A stretch of DNA of 64,000 bases. Origin: Sporocytophaga sp. (GTDB lineage Bacteria > Bacteroidota > Bacteroidia > Cytophagales > Cytophagaceae). A program made the translations under genes and the position numbers. The notes beneath the pieces are model-generated. The model was not told the origin of the DNA. It was given only the letters and a program-made list of their open reading frames with translations, and searched no databases. Location of the stretch: contig JANQAB010000002.1 in the NCBI GenBank assembly GCA_024707265.1, forward strand, positions 888,188-952,187, written 5' to 3'. Below, piece by piece: positions 9,285-18,437 of the stretch; within the stretch, counting starts at the first letter, position 1, and each line of letters begins with the position of its first letter.

Positions 9285-11845
9285 ATGAAAAAGACGCTCA
9301 CACTTCTGTTTATTCTTTTCTTTTTGTGCTTTCAGTATAGTGATCTTCTGGCGCAGAAAAAAAGCAAAAAAGAAAGGAGAGAAAGCTTCGGTAGAGCTGG
9401 CAGATAAGTATTTTGAAAATATGGATTATTACCTTGCTTCTCAGGAATATGAAAAAGTATATGCGGAAGAACCTGGCAATAATTATGTATGCTACAGACT
9501 TGCAGAAGCATACAGATTCCATTTTAATTACCCTTCTGCAGAAAAATATTATAAAGTATCTGTAGAAAAGGCACTCCCTGATTTTCCTCTTGCAAGATAT
9601 TGGTATGCGTTGATGCTCAAGCTTAATGGTAAATATGAGGAAGCGGAAAAACATTTTCAGGAATTTATAAATGAAAACCCAAATCCTGATTCGGAAACAA
9701 AGAAATACAGAGATCAGGCAGAGATTGACAAAGACGGTTGCACACTTGCCATTGACGAAATGAAAAAGCCGGTAAGGGATTACGAATTCTTCAATCTGAA
9801 AACTCCTGTTAACTCTGTTGAGTCAGATTATTCTCCGGTAATTTTCGAAAATGATAGTACCATCGTCGTTACTTCTGCAAGACCAGAATCCATAGGTGAA
9901 AGTGAATATGGCATGCTTGGAGGGGAATACAGTGATAACTTCAGATTCAAAAAGGAAGGTTCTACCTGGAAGCAAATGGATGACAAGGATAAATTCAGTG
10001 TGGTAAACTCCAAGTTTAATGAGTCCGGCGGGTCTTTCAACAAAGACAGAACAAAATTTTACTTTACAAGATGTGATGAGCCTGTCAAGACCGGAAAGAT
10101 CATAGCGTATGAATGCGCTATTTATGTGACCAAACTGGAAAACGGCAAATGGACGAATCCTGTGAAACTTAATGAAAATATCAATTATCCTAAAACATAC
10201 AATGTTCAGCCTTCTGTTTCACCAAATGCAGATACGATGTTCTTTGTGTCCAAAAGAGAAGGAGGTCTGGGGATGCATGATATCTACTATAGTACATGTA
10301 ATGGTGATGATAATTGGGGGAAAGCTATCAACATGGGGGCTGAGATCAACACTCCTGGTATAGATATGTCACCATGTTATTATCCTGCAGACAGAACTTT
10401 GTTCTTCTCAACCAACGGACGTGAAGGTTTTGGCGGTCTGGACATATTTATGGCTAAAGGAAAAAACTTTACTGAAGAAGTCCAGAATGTGGGGTTGCCT
10501 TTTAACTCCAGTAAAGATGATTTCTACTTTGTGGTAGGTGAGAAAAAAGGATACCTTGCTTCAAACCGTGATGGTGGCATTGGTAATGATGATATCTACA
10601 TGTTTTTTATTGAAAGTAAACAAGCCCTTATCGCTCAGGTTGACAAAGATTCGCTGCAGGAAGCTCAGAGTATTTCGATAGTCGGTACTCTTGTAGATGA
10701 AGAGACTCATCAACCAGCATCGGACGTAGGGGTTATCCTTAAAAACGAAAAGAACGAAACCCTGAAAAGGACAACTACCAATGAAAAGGGTACTTTCAGA
10801 TACGAAAATCTTAAGCCTGATAACTACAAAGTAACTCTTGAAGATAAGGATGCAAAAATCACTGCTGAAATAAAGTATCTGGTAGAAGATGTAAAAGTAA
10901 AATCGTCTGACCAGCCGGTATCAAGGGTTTTGTTTGAAAACATATATTTCGATTTTGATAAATTTGATCTAAGACCTGAAGCCAAAAAGACACTGGATGA
11001 TCTCTGTGCATATTGCAAAAAACATCCGGAGGTACAGATTGAAATGAACGCCTATACAGATAGTCATGGTTCTGATGAGTATAATGTAACCTTGTCAGAA
11101 AAAAGAGGGTTCAGAGCTTCTGAGTACCTTAAATCAAAAGGCCTTGACAAAAGCGCTCTTGTTGTAAATGCAATGGGAGAAGGCAAACCTATGGTAGCTA
11201 ATAAAAATGCAATCGGCAGACAGCTGAACAGAAGGGTAGAGTTCCATATCATTGGAGGACCGGGATATCAGGCCAAGGCAATGACTTATATTATAGAGCC
11301 AAAAGTTACAATAGAAGAAATTGCTAAAAAATATAAAATGTCAGTAGAAGAGTTGAAAAAGCTGAACAACCTTAAAGGACAGAATCTTGAAGCTTTTACT
11401 CCTCTAAGGGTAAGAAGAACAGGAGATGCAGATATCGTTGCGCCTTCTACGATGGCTGATGTAGATCGTGATGAAGATGATGTAAATCCGAATGGTTTTG
11501 TAGCGACAATTAATAAAAAAAGCGGCTCCTCTGAATGCAGGGGAAGACTACTATATAGCAGAGTCCGGCAATACAGTGTTTTCTATAAGCCGCTTGTTTG
11601 GTATGACACCTGAAGAATTGATTCAGTTAAATTCTTTGAAAGACAATACCATTTTTGCAGGTCAAAAGCTGAAGGTAAAGATGAATGCTAATGCTTCCGG
11701 AGCCGGCAAGTACTCTGTGAAGGAAGGGGATTCCATTGACAGCATCGCTAAAAAATTCGGTTTAACCATCGAAGAACTTAAGGACCTTAATAAGCTGGAA
11801 GGCTACTCCGTGAAGAAGGGTATGATTTTGAGGGTTAATAAGTGA
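9285..11845 (+). CDS. PorE-like protein: TPR, PD40 propeller, regulatory domain, OmpA domain and three LysM domains (two frame breaks)
   Basis: Reconstructed as one CDS of about 852 residues from ATG 9285. The signal peptide (MKKTLTLLFILFFLCFQ) is out of frame with the body unless one A is removed from the A7 run at 9357-9363. A second A7 run at 11515-11521 separates the body from the last two LysM domains in the same way. Domain order: signal peptide, TPR-like helices (about 30-150), WD40-like PD40 propeller (about 160-440, e.g. GGLGMHDIYYS), carboxypeptidase-regulatory-like fold (about 460-530), OmpA C-terminal domain (about 560-670, FDFDKFDLRPEA...NRRVEF), then LysM at about 675-720, 765-808 and 810-852. 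The TPR/propeller/CRD/OmpA order is that of T9SS PorE. OmpA and LysM domains both bind peptidoglycan. It lies directly after PorP/SprF. Confidence 0.85.
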
Positions 11846-11872
11846 TAAAAAAATAAATCGAATATTGATATG

Positions 11873-11900
11873 AAGCTATCTTGAAAAAGGTAGCTTTTTT
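11873..11900 (+). terminator. Intrinsic terminator after the PorE-like gene
   Basis: An 8-bp stem, AAGCTATC (11873-11880) with GGTAGCTT (11889-11896), contains one wobble pair and is followed by a T run to 11900. It lies 28 nt after the stop codon and ends the T9SS locus. Confidence 0.75.
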
Positions 11901-11956
11901 ATTGGAACACTAATTAAACTATATCAATAGATTTGTCGAGATAACAATTGATAAGG

Positions 11957-12100
11957 ATGAATAATATCATTTTAGTTTTATTCATTATTTTATTGGGATG
12001 TAATAATGGTATAAATGGAGATGCTTATTATAGAAATAATGGTTTGCACCATAATAAATACACCAAGGTGCTTCACTCAGGTGTGGATAAGATATCATGA
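11957..12100 (+). CDS. Small putative lipoprotein (47 aa)
   Basis: ATG 11957 opens a 47-codon frame whose product starts MNNIILVLFIILLGCNN. This is a short hydrophobic stretch ending in a lipobox (LLGC), so the mature peptide would be a membrane lipoprotein of about 33 residues. The tail is polar and rich in Asn, Tyr and His with no recognisable domain. I know no family for it. It could be a truncated remnant, since the 138 nt after it hold no gene. Support is only the signal-like N-terminus, so confidence is modest. Confidence 0.35.
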   Translation: MNNIILVLFIILLGCNNGINGDAYYRNNGLHHNKYTKVLHSGVDKIS

Positions 12101-12238
12101 TGCTCAAGGAAACTTATTACTTTAAAAGAAGAAAGAAATAGATGTGTGGAACCCATAAAATTCTACAAAATATGTCCTGCCAATTTACTTTTCAATATTA
12201 AGGTCAACAGTTATATTTAGAAGAGAACAAATGAACCA

Positions 12239-12640
12239 ATGAACGAACTTACCTTAACAACTCCTGCACTTTTATTTCCGACTATATCCCTGTTGCTGTT
12301 AGCATATACGAACAGGTATATCGCCATTAGTAGTAGAATCAGGGCACTACATAGTCAATATACTTCCGAAAAGTCTGATGTCATTATTAAACAGATAAAA
12401 ATACTCAGACAAAGAATTATGCTTATCCGGAACATGCAGCTTATCGGAATAGGGGCAATGGCTTCCGCTGCATTAACGATGTATTTGATTTATAATGGTT
12501 TTACACATCTGGTACATACCGTTTTTGGAATCAGCCTGATCATGATGCTGATATCTCTTACACTATGCGCCGTGGAAGTATACTTATCCAATAAAGCTTT
12601 ATTAATTCTTTTGAAGGATATTGAACATCTGGTAGAATAA
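12239..12640 (+). CDS. DUF2721 family membrane protein
   Basis: A 133-residue integral membrane protein with three hydrophobic segments (about 8-25, 65-85 and 93-115). Between the first and second lies a basic cytosolic stretch (SSRIRALHSQY...RILRQRIMLIRN-like pattern) characteristic of DUF2721. Function of the family is unknown. It precedes the MarR regulator by 68 nt on the same strand, but the operator palindrome lies in between, so it is probably not part of that regulon. Confidence 0.7.
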   Translation: MNELTLTTPALLFPTISLLLLAYTNRYIAISSRIRALHSQYTSEKSDVIIKQIKILRQRIMLIRNMQLIGIGAMASAALTMYLIYNGFTHLVHTVFGISLIMMLISLTLCAVEVYLSNKALLILLKDIEHLVE

Positions 12641-12660
12641 TTTCTTTGAAAGTTAAAACT

Positions 12661-12672
12661 TTGTTTAAACAA
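12661..12672. promoter_or_regulatory. Palindromic operator TTGTTTAAACAA upstream of marR
   Basis: A perfect 12-bp palindrome 37 nt before the marR start. The identical sequence, also followed by ATT, occurs at 13209-13220 just before the ene-reductase gene. Two copies, one before the regulator and one before its neighbour, are what an autoregulating MarR protein would use. The binding protein is inferred. Confidence 0.7.
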
Positions 12673-12708
12673 ATTTTGTTTATTCTGAAAATACTTTAAA
12701 TTTGAAAT

Positions 12709-13159
12709 ATGAAAATTGAGGAGGCGATAAAGCAGAAAAAAATTTAATAATTCTCAGGAAAAGGCGTGGATAAACCTGATTTATACTTACAATCAGTTAA
12801 GCGGAAAGCTGGAAGAATTATTTAAACGCTTTGATCTTACTCATCAGCAGTATAATGTCCTCAGGATACTACGTGGAAAGCACCCTGAATCTGCTTGTTG
12901 TGGCGCTATTAAGGAAGTGATGCTGGATAAAAATCCGGATCTGACAAGACTGTGTGACAGGTTATTAAGTAAAGGGCTCGTGGATCGGTTTGTCAATGAA
13001 GAAAACAGAAGACAGGTCAACGTGGGAATTACTGAAAAAGGCTTAAAACTCCTTGAAGAGATGGAGCCTGTTATGAAAGAATATAATAATATAGCCGAGA
13101 ACCTTACTGAGGAAGAGGCAAATACCTTATCTGATCTTCTTGATAAACTAAGAGGTTAG
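12709..13159 (+). CDS. MarR family transcriptional regulator (one frame break)
   Basis: From ATG 12709 the frame stops after 12 codons unless one A is dropped from the A7 run at 12736-12742. The repaired product is 149 residues, normal for MarR, and reads through helices (ELFKRFDLTHQQYNVLRIL), the recognition-helix region (PDLTRLCDRLLSKGLVDR) and the wing (ENRRQVNVGITEKG). MarR proteins are dimeric winged-helix repressors released by ligands or thiol chemistry. Adjacent cysteines at about 63-64 (ESACCGA) lie just before the DNA-reading domain. With an ene-reductase downstream, an electrophile- or redox-sensing role is plausible but unproven. Confidence 0.82.
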
Positions 13160-13208
13160 ACCCAATAAATTCCCTTTTAAACAAAAGGGTATTTTTATAA
13201 TTAAATAA

Positions 13209-13220
13209 TTGTTTAAACAA
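13209..13220. promoter_or_regulatory. Palindromic operator TTGTTTAAACAA upstream of the ene-reductase
   Basis: Second copy of the perfect palindrome found before marR, here 20 nt before the ATG at 13241. At that distance a bound repressor would block transcription start or early elongation. Confidence 0.7.
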
Positions 13221-13240
13221 ATTACGTGAAAACTAAATTT

Positions 13241-14329
13241 ATGGAAACAACAGTTAAAGACATGTTATTTACATCAGCCAAAGCTGGTGGATTAGAACTT
13301 AAAAATAGAATTGTGATGGCTCCTATGACAAGGTCAAGAGCAATCAATTCCATTCCGGGAGAAAATGTAGCCATTTACTATGCTCAAAGAGCTTCAGCGG
13401 GCTTAATCATTACAGAAGGAACAGCACCTTCTGCCAATGGCATTGGTTACGCCAGAACACCTGGTATTTTTACAAAAGAGCAAATTGAAGGCTGGAAGAA
13501 AGTAACAAAGGCTGTTCATGATAAAGGTGGAAAAATTATTGTACAATTAATGCACGTGGGTAGAATCGCACATCCGGAAAACATGCTGCCTGGCTCCAAA
13601 ATTGTGGCCCCATCCGCTGTTGCTTCCAAAAGCGAAATGTGGACCGATACATTGGGAATGCAACCTATGCCTCAGCCATCAGAGCTTACTGAAGAAGAAA
13701 TCAAACAAACCATTGCAGAGTTTGTCCAGGCCGCTAAAAATGCAATAGATGCTGGTTTTGACGGAGTGGAATTACATGGAGCAAATGGTTATCTGATAGA
13801 GCAATTCATCAATCCTACAGCCAATAAGAGAACTGATGCTTATGGCGGTTTAGTTGAAAACAGAAGCCGATTTTTAATTGAAACTGCTAAAGCAGTAATC
13901 TCTGCAATAGGTAAAGATAAAGTAGGCGTAAGACTCTCTCCTTACAATACTTTTAATGATCTGGAAGTATATCCTGAAATTATAGAGACATATAAGTACA
14001 TAACTGAAGAGCTGAACAAGCTCAATATTACGTATCTGCACTTAATTGATGCTCTTGCAAATGCTTCAGAAGAAGGTCGTTCACTGGTTGCAACCATCAG
14101 AAAGATTTTTAAAAATACATTGATCCTCGCAGGTGGTTACGACAAAGCCAGAGCGGAACAGGCAATAGAGGAGGGCAGAGGAGACTTGGTTTCATTTGGA
14201 AGGTTCTTTATTTCTAATCCTGATTTACCAGAGCGATTCAGGAAAAATGCTCCTCTTGCAGAAGGTAATCAACAATTGTTCTATGCAGCAGGAGATGAAG
14301 GATATACAGATTATACCTCATTAAATTAA
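13241..14329 (+). CDS. Old yellow enzyme family ene-reductase
   Basis: I prefer ATG 13241 (METTVKDM) to the GTG at 13226. The product is about 362 residues, a full-length FMN-dependent TIM barrel. Family signatures are visible: NRIVMAPMTRSRA (FMN site), QLMHVGRIAHP, VELHGANGYLIEQF (the HxAN pair that binds the substrate carbonyl or nitro group), and KRTDAYGG plus NRSRF near the end of the barrel. Such enzymes reduce activated C=C bonds of enals, enones and maleimides, and often nitro compounds, with NAD(P)H, typically as part of electrophile stress defence. A perfect 12-bp operator precedes it and a MarR gene lies upstream, so substrate-induced derepression is likely. An intrinsic terminator follows. 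Confidence 0.92.
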   Translation: METTVKDMLFTSAKAGGLELKNRIVMAPMTRSRAINSIPGENVAIYYAQRASAGLIITEGTAPSANGIGYARTPGIFTKEQIEGWKKVTKAVHDKGGKIIVQLMHVGRIAHPENMLPGSKIVAPSAVASKSEMWTDTLGMQPMPQPSELTEEEIKQTIAEFVQAAKNAIDAGFDGVELHGANGYLIEQFINPTANKRTDAYGGLVENRSRFLIETAKAVISAIGKDKVGVRLSPYNTFNDLEVYPEIIETYKYITEELNKLNITYLHLIDALANASEEGRSLVATIRKIFKNTLILAGGYDKARAEQAIEEGRGDLVSFGRFFISNPDLPERFRKNAPLAEGNQQLFYAAGDEGYTDYTSLN

Positions 14330-14353
14330 TATTAGGCCACGTGAAGTTGAAAG

Positions 14354-14383
14354 ACGTGCCGGAGAAATCCGGTGCGTTTTTTT
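14354..14383 (+). terminator. Intrinsic terminator after the ene-reductase
   Basis: A 10-bp stem with two wobbles (14354-14363 with 14368-14377) and a GAAA loop is followed by a T7 run. Confidence 0.85.
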
Positions 14384-14874
14384 ATTTTAAGGGAAAAAAT
14401 AGCCTCTGTAATTTTATAGAATTTAATTACTTCCAGCGATTAAACCTTTTAGTCCCATGGAAATAAAAAGTGAAATACATTTCCGCACAGAGGCTATTTA
14501 GCGACGAAGAAGTTAATATTGATGAAATTATAACCTTGAAGTACCTTCTTTTAACCGTCTCTAAATCTAATATAAGCTTTTTTTTTTTCATAAAAAATAA
14601 ATGCCGAAGGGGTAATTTTATGATTTTTTATAGAAGTTGTTGATTTATAGTAATCAACTCGGATTCAATAAGATTTTTAAATATGTCATTTTAATTTTAT
14701 ACATGCACCTGATTAGAAATATTGTAATTGGGAACGAATTTTAATTTTGAAGTCTAATAGGTAAACAGTTTTTATTCATATGTGAAAATCTGGGAATATA
14801 TTATGGAATTGTTGATTAGATATTGATAAACTTCTGTGTCCTCAGTATTGAGGCCCATGCAACATTGATACAAT
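14384..14874. other. Gene-free spacer with a 13-bp long-range inverted repeat
   Basis: No gene is apparent. AAATAGCCTCTGT at 14397-14409 is perfectly complementary to 14487-14499, with 77 nt between, so an RNA across it would form a long closed stem. A TAATTTTG box at 14742-14749 matches the Bacteroidota -7 element but has no good TTTG 19-20 nt upstream; it could still start the lipoprotein island with a leader of about 120 nt. A small hairpin (CCTCA/TGAGG, 14840-14853) lies just before the first lipoprotein gene. Confidence 0.5.
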
Positions 14875-15555
14875 ATGGATAAACTTCTACAGATTAATTT
14901 TTTTATTATAGTACTGCTTCTTAGTATATCCGGATGTATGTCTGATAAATCCCCCATTGATCCCAGACTTGATGGAAGTATAGATACAATCGTCATAAAA
15001 CCAGGACCAGAAGGAAAAGATGCGATAGTCAGTTCATACTATCCGGAAGAAAATTATGGTAGCGGGTTGTCTCTAAATGCAATGATCTCCAATATTGACA
15101 GAATCCCATATGTAGAAAGGGCATATATAGACTTTGATCTTTCTGTAATTCCTTCAGGAGCTTCTATCTTAAATGCAGAGATAAGACTATATGCTGATAC
15201 TGTTTTAAAAACTGGAGGGTATACCGGCCATTCGACTACTAACAGTTCATATGGAACAAATGAATGGGTTTTAGAAACAGTAACGTCTCCCTGGGAAGAA
15301 AACACTATATCATGGTTTAATATTCCTGAAACCGATGTATCATCTATAATTGAATGTGCTCCTGCAACCTCATTTTCTCAATCTTATTCCATTAATGTTA
15401 CCGCCCAGATAGCCAATCAATTTCGTTATAGAGGAAGTGCATTCGGTTTTTTGATAAAATTGAAGGATGAAAAGGAGAGTCGCAAAATAAGTTTTTGTTC
15501 TTCAGATTATGCTTATCCCGCACTCCGACCAGAATTGATAGTGGTTTATAAGTAA
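14875..15555 (+). CDS. DNRLRE/CBM96-like lipoprotein 1 of 7 (class I)
   Basis: A 226-residue protein. The signal peptide ends in the lipobox SISGC at about residue 21, so it should be lipid-anchored. The body is one beta-rich domain with the DNRLRE/CBM96 pattern: IKPGPEGKDA, then YYPEENYGS, YIDFDLSVIPSGA, ILNAEIRLYADT, SPWEENTISWFNIPE, INVTAQI, and the island-specific end FCSSDY...LRPELIVVYK. Members of this fold bind polysaccharides at the cell surface in other bacteria; carbohydrate binding here is inference. It lacks the CSxPxC motif found in its six paralogues. The stop overlaps the next start (TAATG), implying translational coupling. Confidence 0.75.
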   Translation: MDKLLQINFFIIVLLLSISGCMSDKSPIDPRLDGSIDTIVIKPGPEGKDAIVSSYYPEENYGSGLSLNAMISNIDRIPYVERAYIDFDLSVIPSGASILNAEIRLYADTVLKTGGYTGHSTTNSSYGTNEWVLETVTSPWEENTISWFNIPETDVSSIIECAPATSFSQSYSINVTAQIANQFRYRGSAFGFLIKLKDEKESRKISFCSSDYAYPALRPELIVVYK

Positions 15556-16328
15556 TGCTTTATCAGTTAATGATTGTTGTGATTAAAAGAATTATAAATA
15601 TAAACATTTTGCATACATGTCTCAGAGAAGTATGGAGGGGCAAGAACTACTTCTTATGGACATTCTCAATATGTTTTGTGAGTTGTTCACAGCCTGATTG
15701 TATAGCACCTAATGAAGATGTTAGGACAAAAGTGATAAGCAGTTTTGAAATCATTATACAACCAGGGGCAGAAGGTAAAGATGCTGGGGTATCAACCTAT
15801 TTTCCGGAAGATAATTTTGGCAGTGTTAAAAACTTAAATGCTTTAACATGGACAGAAAACGTATTGCCTTATACTGAAAGGGGATATATTGATTTTGATG
15901 TAAAAAAATATTTACCCGAGAATGTGAAGATACTGAGAGCTTATTTAAAGCTTTTTGCAGATACTATTAATAAAAGTCCGGGTATTAAAGGTCATTCATT
16001 TCAAAGTTATCAAGGAATAAAATTGAATAATGATTGGCAGATTTACAGGATAGTGAGTCCTTGGAATGAAGATGAGATAACATGGTTTGAGCAGCCTGAA
16101 GTGTCATTGATTGATGTCATAAATTTACCGGGCCCACAGTTTTTTTTCCAATCTGTAACTGTTGATGTTACAGAACATATCCGACAGAAGTATAAAGGCT
16201 CTTCTAAGTATAATGGATTTATGATCAGAAATAAGGTTGAAAGTCCCTATCAATGTATAGCTTTTTGTTCCTCGGATAATGATCGGAAAGAATTGCGACC
16301 GCAGCTTGTGGTGGAATATGAGAAGTGA
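15555..16328 (+). CDS. DNRLRE/CBM96-like lipoprotein 2 of 7 (class I)
   Basis: Up to 257 residues from the ATG overlapping the previous stop. The N-terminal region before the lipobox (ICFVSC) is unusually long at about 43 residues, so the true start may lie further in, for example MIVVIKR at 15570. After the lipid-attachment Cys comes CSQPDC. The domain carries IQPGAEGKDA, YFPEDNFGS, YIDFDVKKYLPEN, LKLFADT, SPWNEDEITWFEQPE, VDVTEHI, FCSSDN and LRPQLVVEYEK. It clearly belongs with genes 1, 5 and 6 by its intact ITWF-QP motif. The next gene begins 11 nt before its stop. Confidence 0.75.
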   Translation: MLYQLMIVVIKRIININILHTCLREVWRGKNYFLWTFSICFVSCSQPDCIAPNEDVRTKVISSFEIIIQPGAEGKDAGVSTYFPEDNFGSVKNLNALTWTENVLPYTERGYIDFDVKKYLPENVKILRAYLKLFADTINKSPGIKGHSFQSYQGIKLNNDWQIYRIVSPWNEDEITWFEQPEVSLIDVINLPGPQFFFQSVTVDVTEHIRQKYKGSSKYNGFMIRNKVESPYQCIAFCSSDNDRKELRPQLVVEYEK

Positions 16329-17011
16329 ACTAGAGATTGTATTTAAAAGTTTGACAAAGTGTTTGTCACTTGGGATTATCATTTTTTATGGAATTATTTT
16401 AACAGCCTGTACTCATCCTTTTTGTCCGAAAGAAAATGATGTAAACCATATATTCCGCTTAAAAAATTAAGCCGGGGCCTGAAGGAAAAGATGCTATTTC
16501 GATGCCGGATAGGTTTGGAAATAACTTTGGAGATACCAGTGTTTTGACCTTCTTGTATGAAAATGAAAGTGGCTTAAATAAGGGTAACGGATTTATTGAG
16601 TTTAATCTTAATCAGCTTCCATCAAATGCGAAATTAAAAAGAGCTATATTGAAACTGTTTATTAATACAAACGATTCCATTTTTCGCAATATACCATTAT
16701 CCGAAATATTCCAATCTCATGGATGGTCTGCGCGAGCAGTTATACAACCTTGGGACGAGCATATCAGTATGTACGGCAATGAACCATTAACTTCAGGAGC
16801 ATTGAAAATTCAATTCCCTGCAAATGATTCCAGTTTTTCGTGTAGCATAGACGTAACACCAATTATTGCAAAAGAGCTTGAAAGACCAGCTAATTATTAT
16901 GGATTTATCATTGTTCCGCCTTATGATCAGAAGAAATATATGTTTAACTATTGTTCTTCTGATCATCCGGATCAAAGCCTTCACCCAGAATTGATTATTG
17001 ATTATGAATGA
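16318..17011 (+). CDS. DNRLRE/CBM96-like lipoprotein 3 of 7 (class II, one frame break)
   Basis: ATG 16318 overlaps the preceding gene. The frame ends at 16470 unless one A is dropped from the A6 run at 16461-16466. The repaired 230-residue protein then reads IKPGPEGKDA into the rest of the domain. The lipobox is LTAC followed by CTHPFC. It is class II: the IxWF-QP motif is replaced by EPLTSG, and a Cys enters the later strand (SCSIDVT). It ends NYCSSDHPDQSLHPELIIDYE, very like lipoprotein 7. It ends the first coupled run; the next gene is unrelated. Confidence 0.75.
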
Positions 17012-17090
17012 TAAATTTAGAATTTTGAATCTTGCAAATAATGTATTTACTCAATTACGATGAGAGAATTATCTAACAGAATATGAATTT

Positions 17091-18338
17091 ATGGATAAAG
17101 CAATTTTGATATTTGGATTATTGATTATAACTACTTATGCTAAAGCCCAATTAGCTTTTGAATGGTATTACAAAGATAATTTTAACATGATTTATGAGTC
17201 GAGCCAGGGAGAAAAGCTTTCTATCAATGTTTATTATAATTCCAATAATGAAAGAAAGGTAGAGTTTATAAAATTGGATTACTATGGTGAAATATATTTC
17301 AGAAAAGAAACCACTGATATTCTTCCCTGGTATGAATATTACTTTGTAACCCCGAATGATGAAGTTATAATTTCCACTGAGGTCGGATTTAAAAAATTTA
17401 ATTTTAATGGAGACTTTCTGGGGACAACTTCTACTGCAGAAATGGGACCGTTTATCATTGATGAAGAGGGGAAATATATAATATCACAAAGGTTATCATC
17501 TGACTGTAATGTTACAAAGCTGAATACTGATGGAACAATTATCTGGAAAAATTCTATACCAAAAGCAAAGTATATAACTCCTCCTATTGAAATAGATGGC
17601 AAATATGTTGTTGGGGTCCGCACAGCGAATAAAGTGAATTCAGATTCTATTCAATTTATAAAGTATGGAACTAATGGTAATGTTGCAATTTCAAAGCAAT
17701 ATGCTATGAATGATGATGTACTAGAAATGCATAATAATACCTCTGGATTGTATGCAATAACCAGAAAAGGTCTTATGATTTCGATGAATGAAAATCTTGA
17801 CACCTTATGGACAAAAAAAATTGCAACCAGAATAGATGAAAGTAAAGGAAATGAGAAAGGAATTTATTTTTACGAGTTTGAAGATGCTCCATTTGGGACC
17901 CAATCAATAAAAAAAGTGAATTTTGATGGTGATGTGGCCTGGGAATATACCAGGTATAGTGGAATAAAAGAATTTATTCGTTCTGTAACTTTGACTAAAG
18001 ATGATAATGTATGGTTAGTTTGTTCTACCAGGGTTTCTAATAACCTTACGCTTGTATTAAAGCCACTAAATGATCCTATTACAAATAATCCTGAAAGTCT
18101 TTCAAACTCATTTAATATCTATCCAAATCCTGTAGAAATAAATGAGTCATTGCTCATTAGTTCAAAGATTGCAAGAGGCACATTAAATATCTTTGATCAG
18201 TTTGGGTATAAGGTTTATAAAGTCTTGATCGACAAGAATGAAACTGAAATTGAAAATTCACTTACCAAGGGGATATATTTTTATCAAGTCGAGCAAAATA
18301 ATTCAATTCTAAAGTCCGGGAAAATTGTTGTGAATTAA
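17091..18338 (+). CDS. Secreted beta-propeller-like protein with a T9SS type A sorting domain
   Basis: A 415-residue protein with signal peptide MDKAILIFGLLIITTYAKA. The body (about 20-330) is a set of repeated beta strands with patterns such as KLNTDGTIIWKNS and KVNFDGDVAWEYT, as in PQQ-like or WD-like propellers. The C-terminus (about 340-415, FNIYPNPVE...LNIFDQFGYKVYK...KGIYFYQVE...KIVVN) is a Por secretion C-terminal sorting domain. It should be exported by the T9SS and attached to or released from the surface. It is the only non-lipoprotein gene inside the island, which suggests it acts with the surface lipoproteins. I cannot name a ligand. Confidence 0.75.
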   Translation: MDKAILIFGLLIITTYAKAQLAFEWYYKDNFNMIYESSQGEKLSINVYYNSNNERKVEFIKLDYYGEIYFRKETTDILPWYEYYFVTPNDEVIISTEVGFKKFNFNGDFLGTTSTAEMGPFIIDEEGKYIISQRLSSDCNVTKLNTDGTIIWKNSIPKAKYITPPIEIDGKYVVGVRTANKVNSDSIQFIKYGTNGNVAISKQYAMNDDVLEMHNNTSGLYAITRKGLMISMNENLDTLWTKKIATRIDESKGNEKGIYFYEFEDAPFGTQSIKKVNFDGDVAWEYTRYSGIKEFIRSVTLTKDDNVWLVCSTRVSNNLTLVLKPLNDPITNNPESLSNSFNIYPNPVEINESLLISSKIARGTLNIFDQFGYKVYKVLIDKNETEIENSLTKGIYFYQVEQNNSILKSGKIVVN

Positions 18339-18437
18339 CTGTATAGATAAGATTTATAATCATCAATTTTATTTCTGAAAAATAGAAAAGTATCAAATAT
18401 AAAAATAAGTATCTGCCTGAGGCTAAAATCAAATAGT

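Noticed and set aside
9340..11613. PorE-like gene starting at ATG 9340
   Set aside because: That start lies in the out-of-frame part of the signal-peptide region and would give a protein with no export signal; the A7 run at 9357-9363 explains the mismatch.
14742..14749. TAATTTTG as a promoter for the lipoprotein island
   Set aside because: The -7 box is perfect but no TTTG lies 19-20 nt upstream, and such boxes arise often by chance in AT-rich DNA. Noted only within the spacer entry.
14750..14874. Riboswitch or T-box in the leader of the first lipoprotein gene
   Set aside because: Only a 5-bp hairpin is visible; no conserved motif, no terminator, and no metabolic gene downstream.
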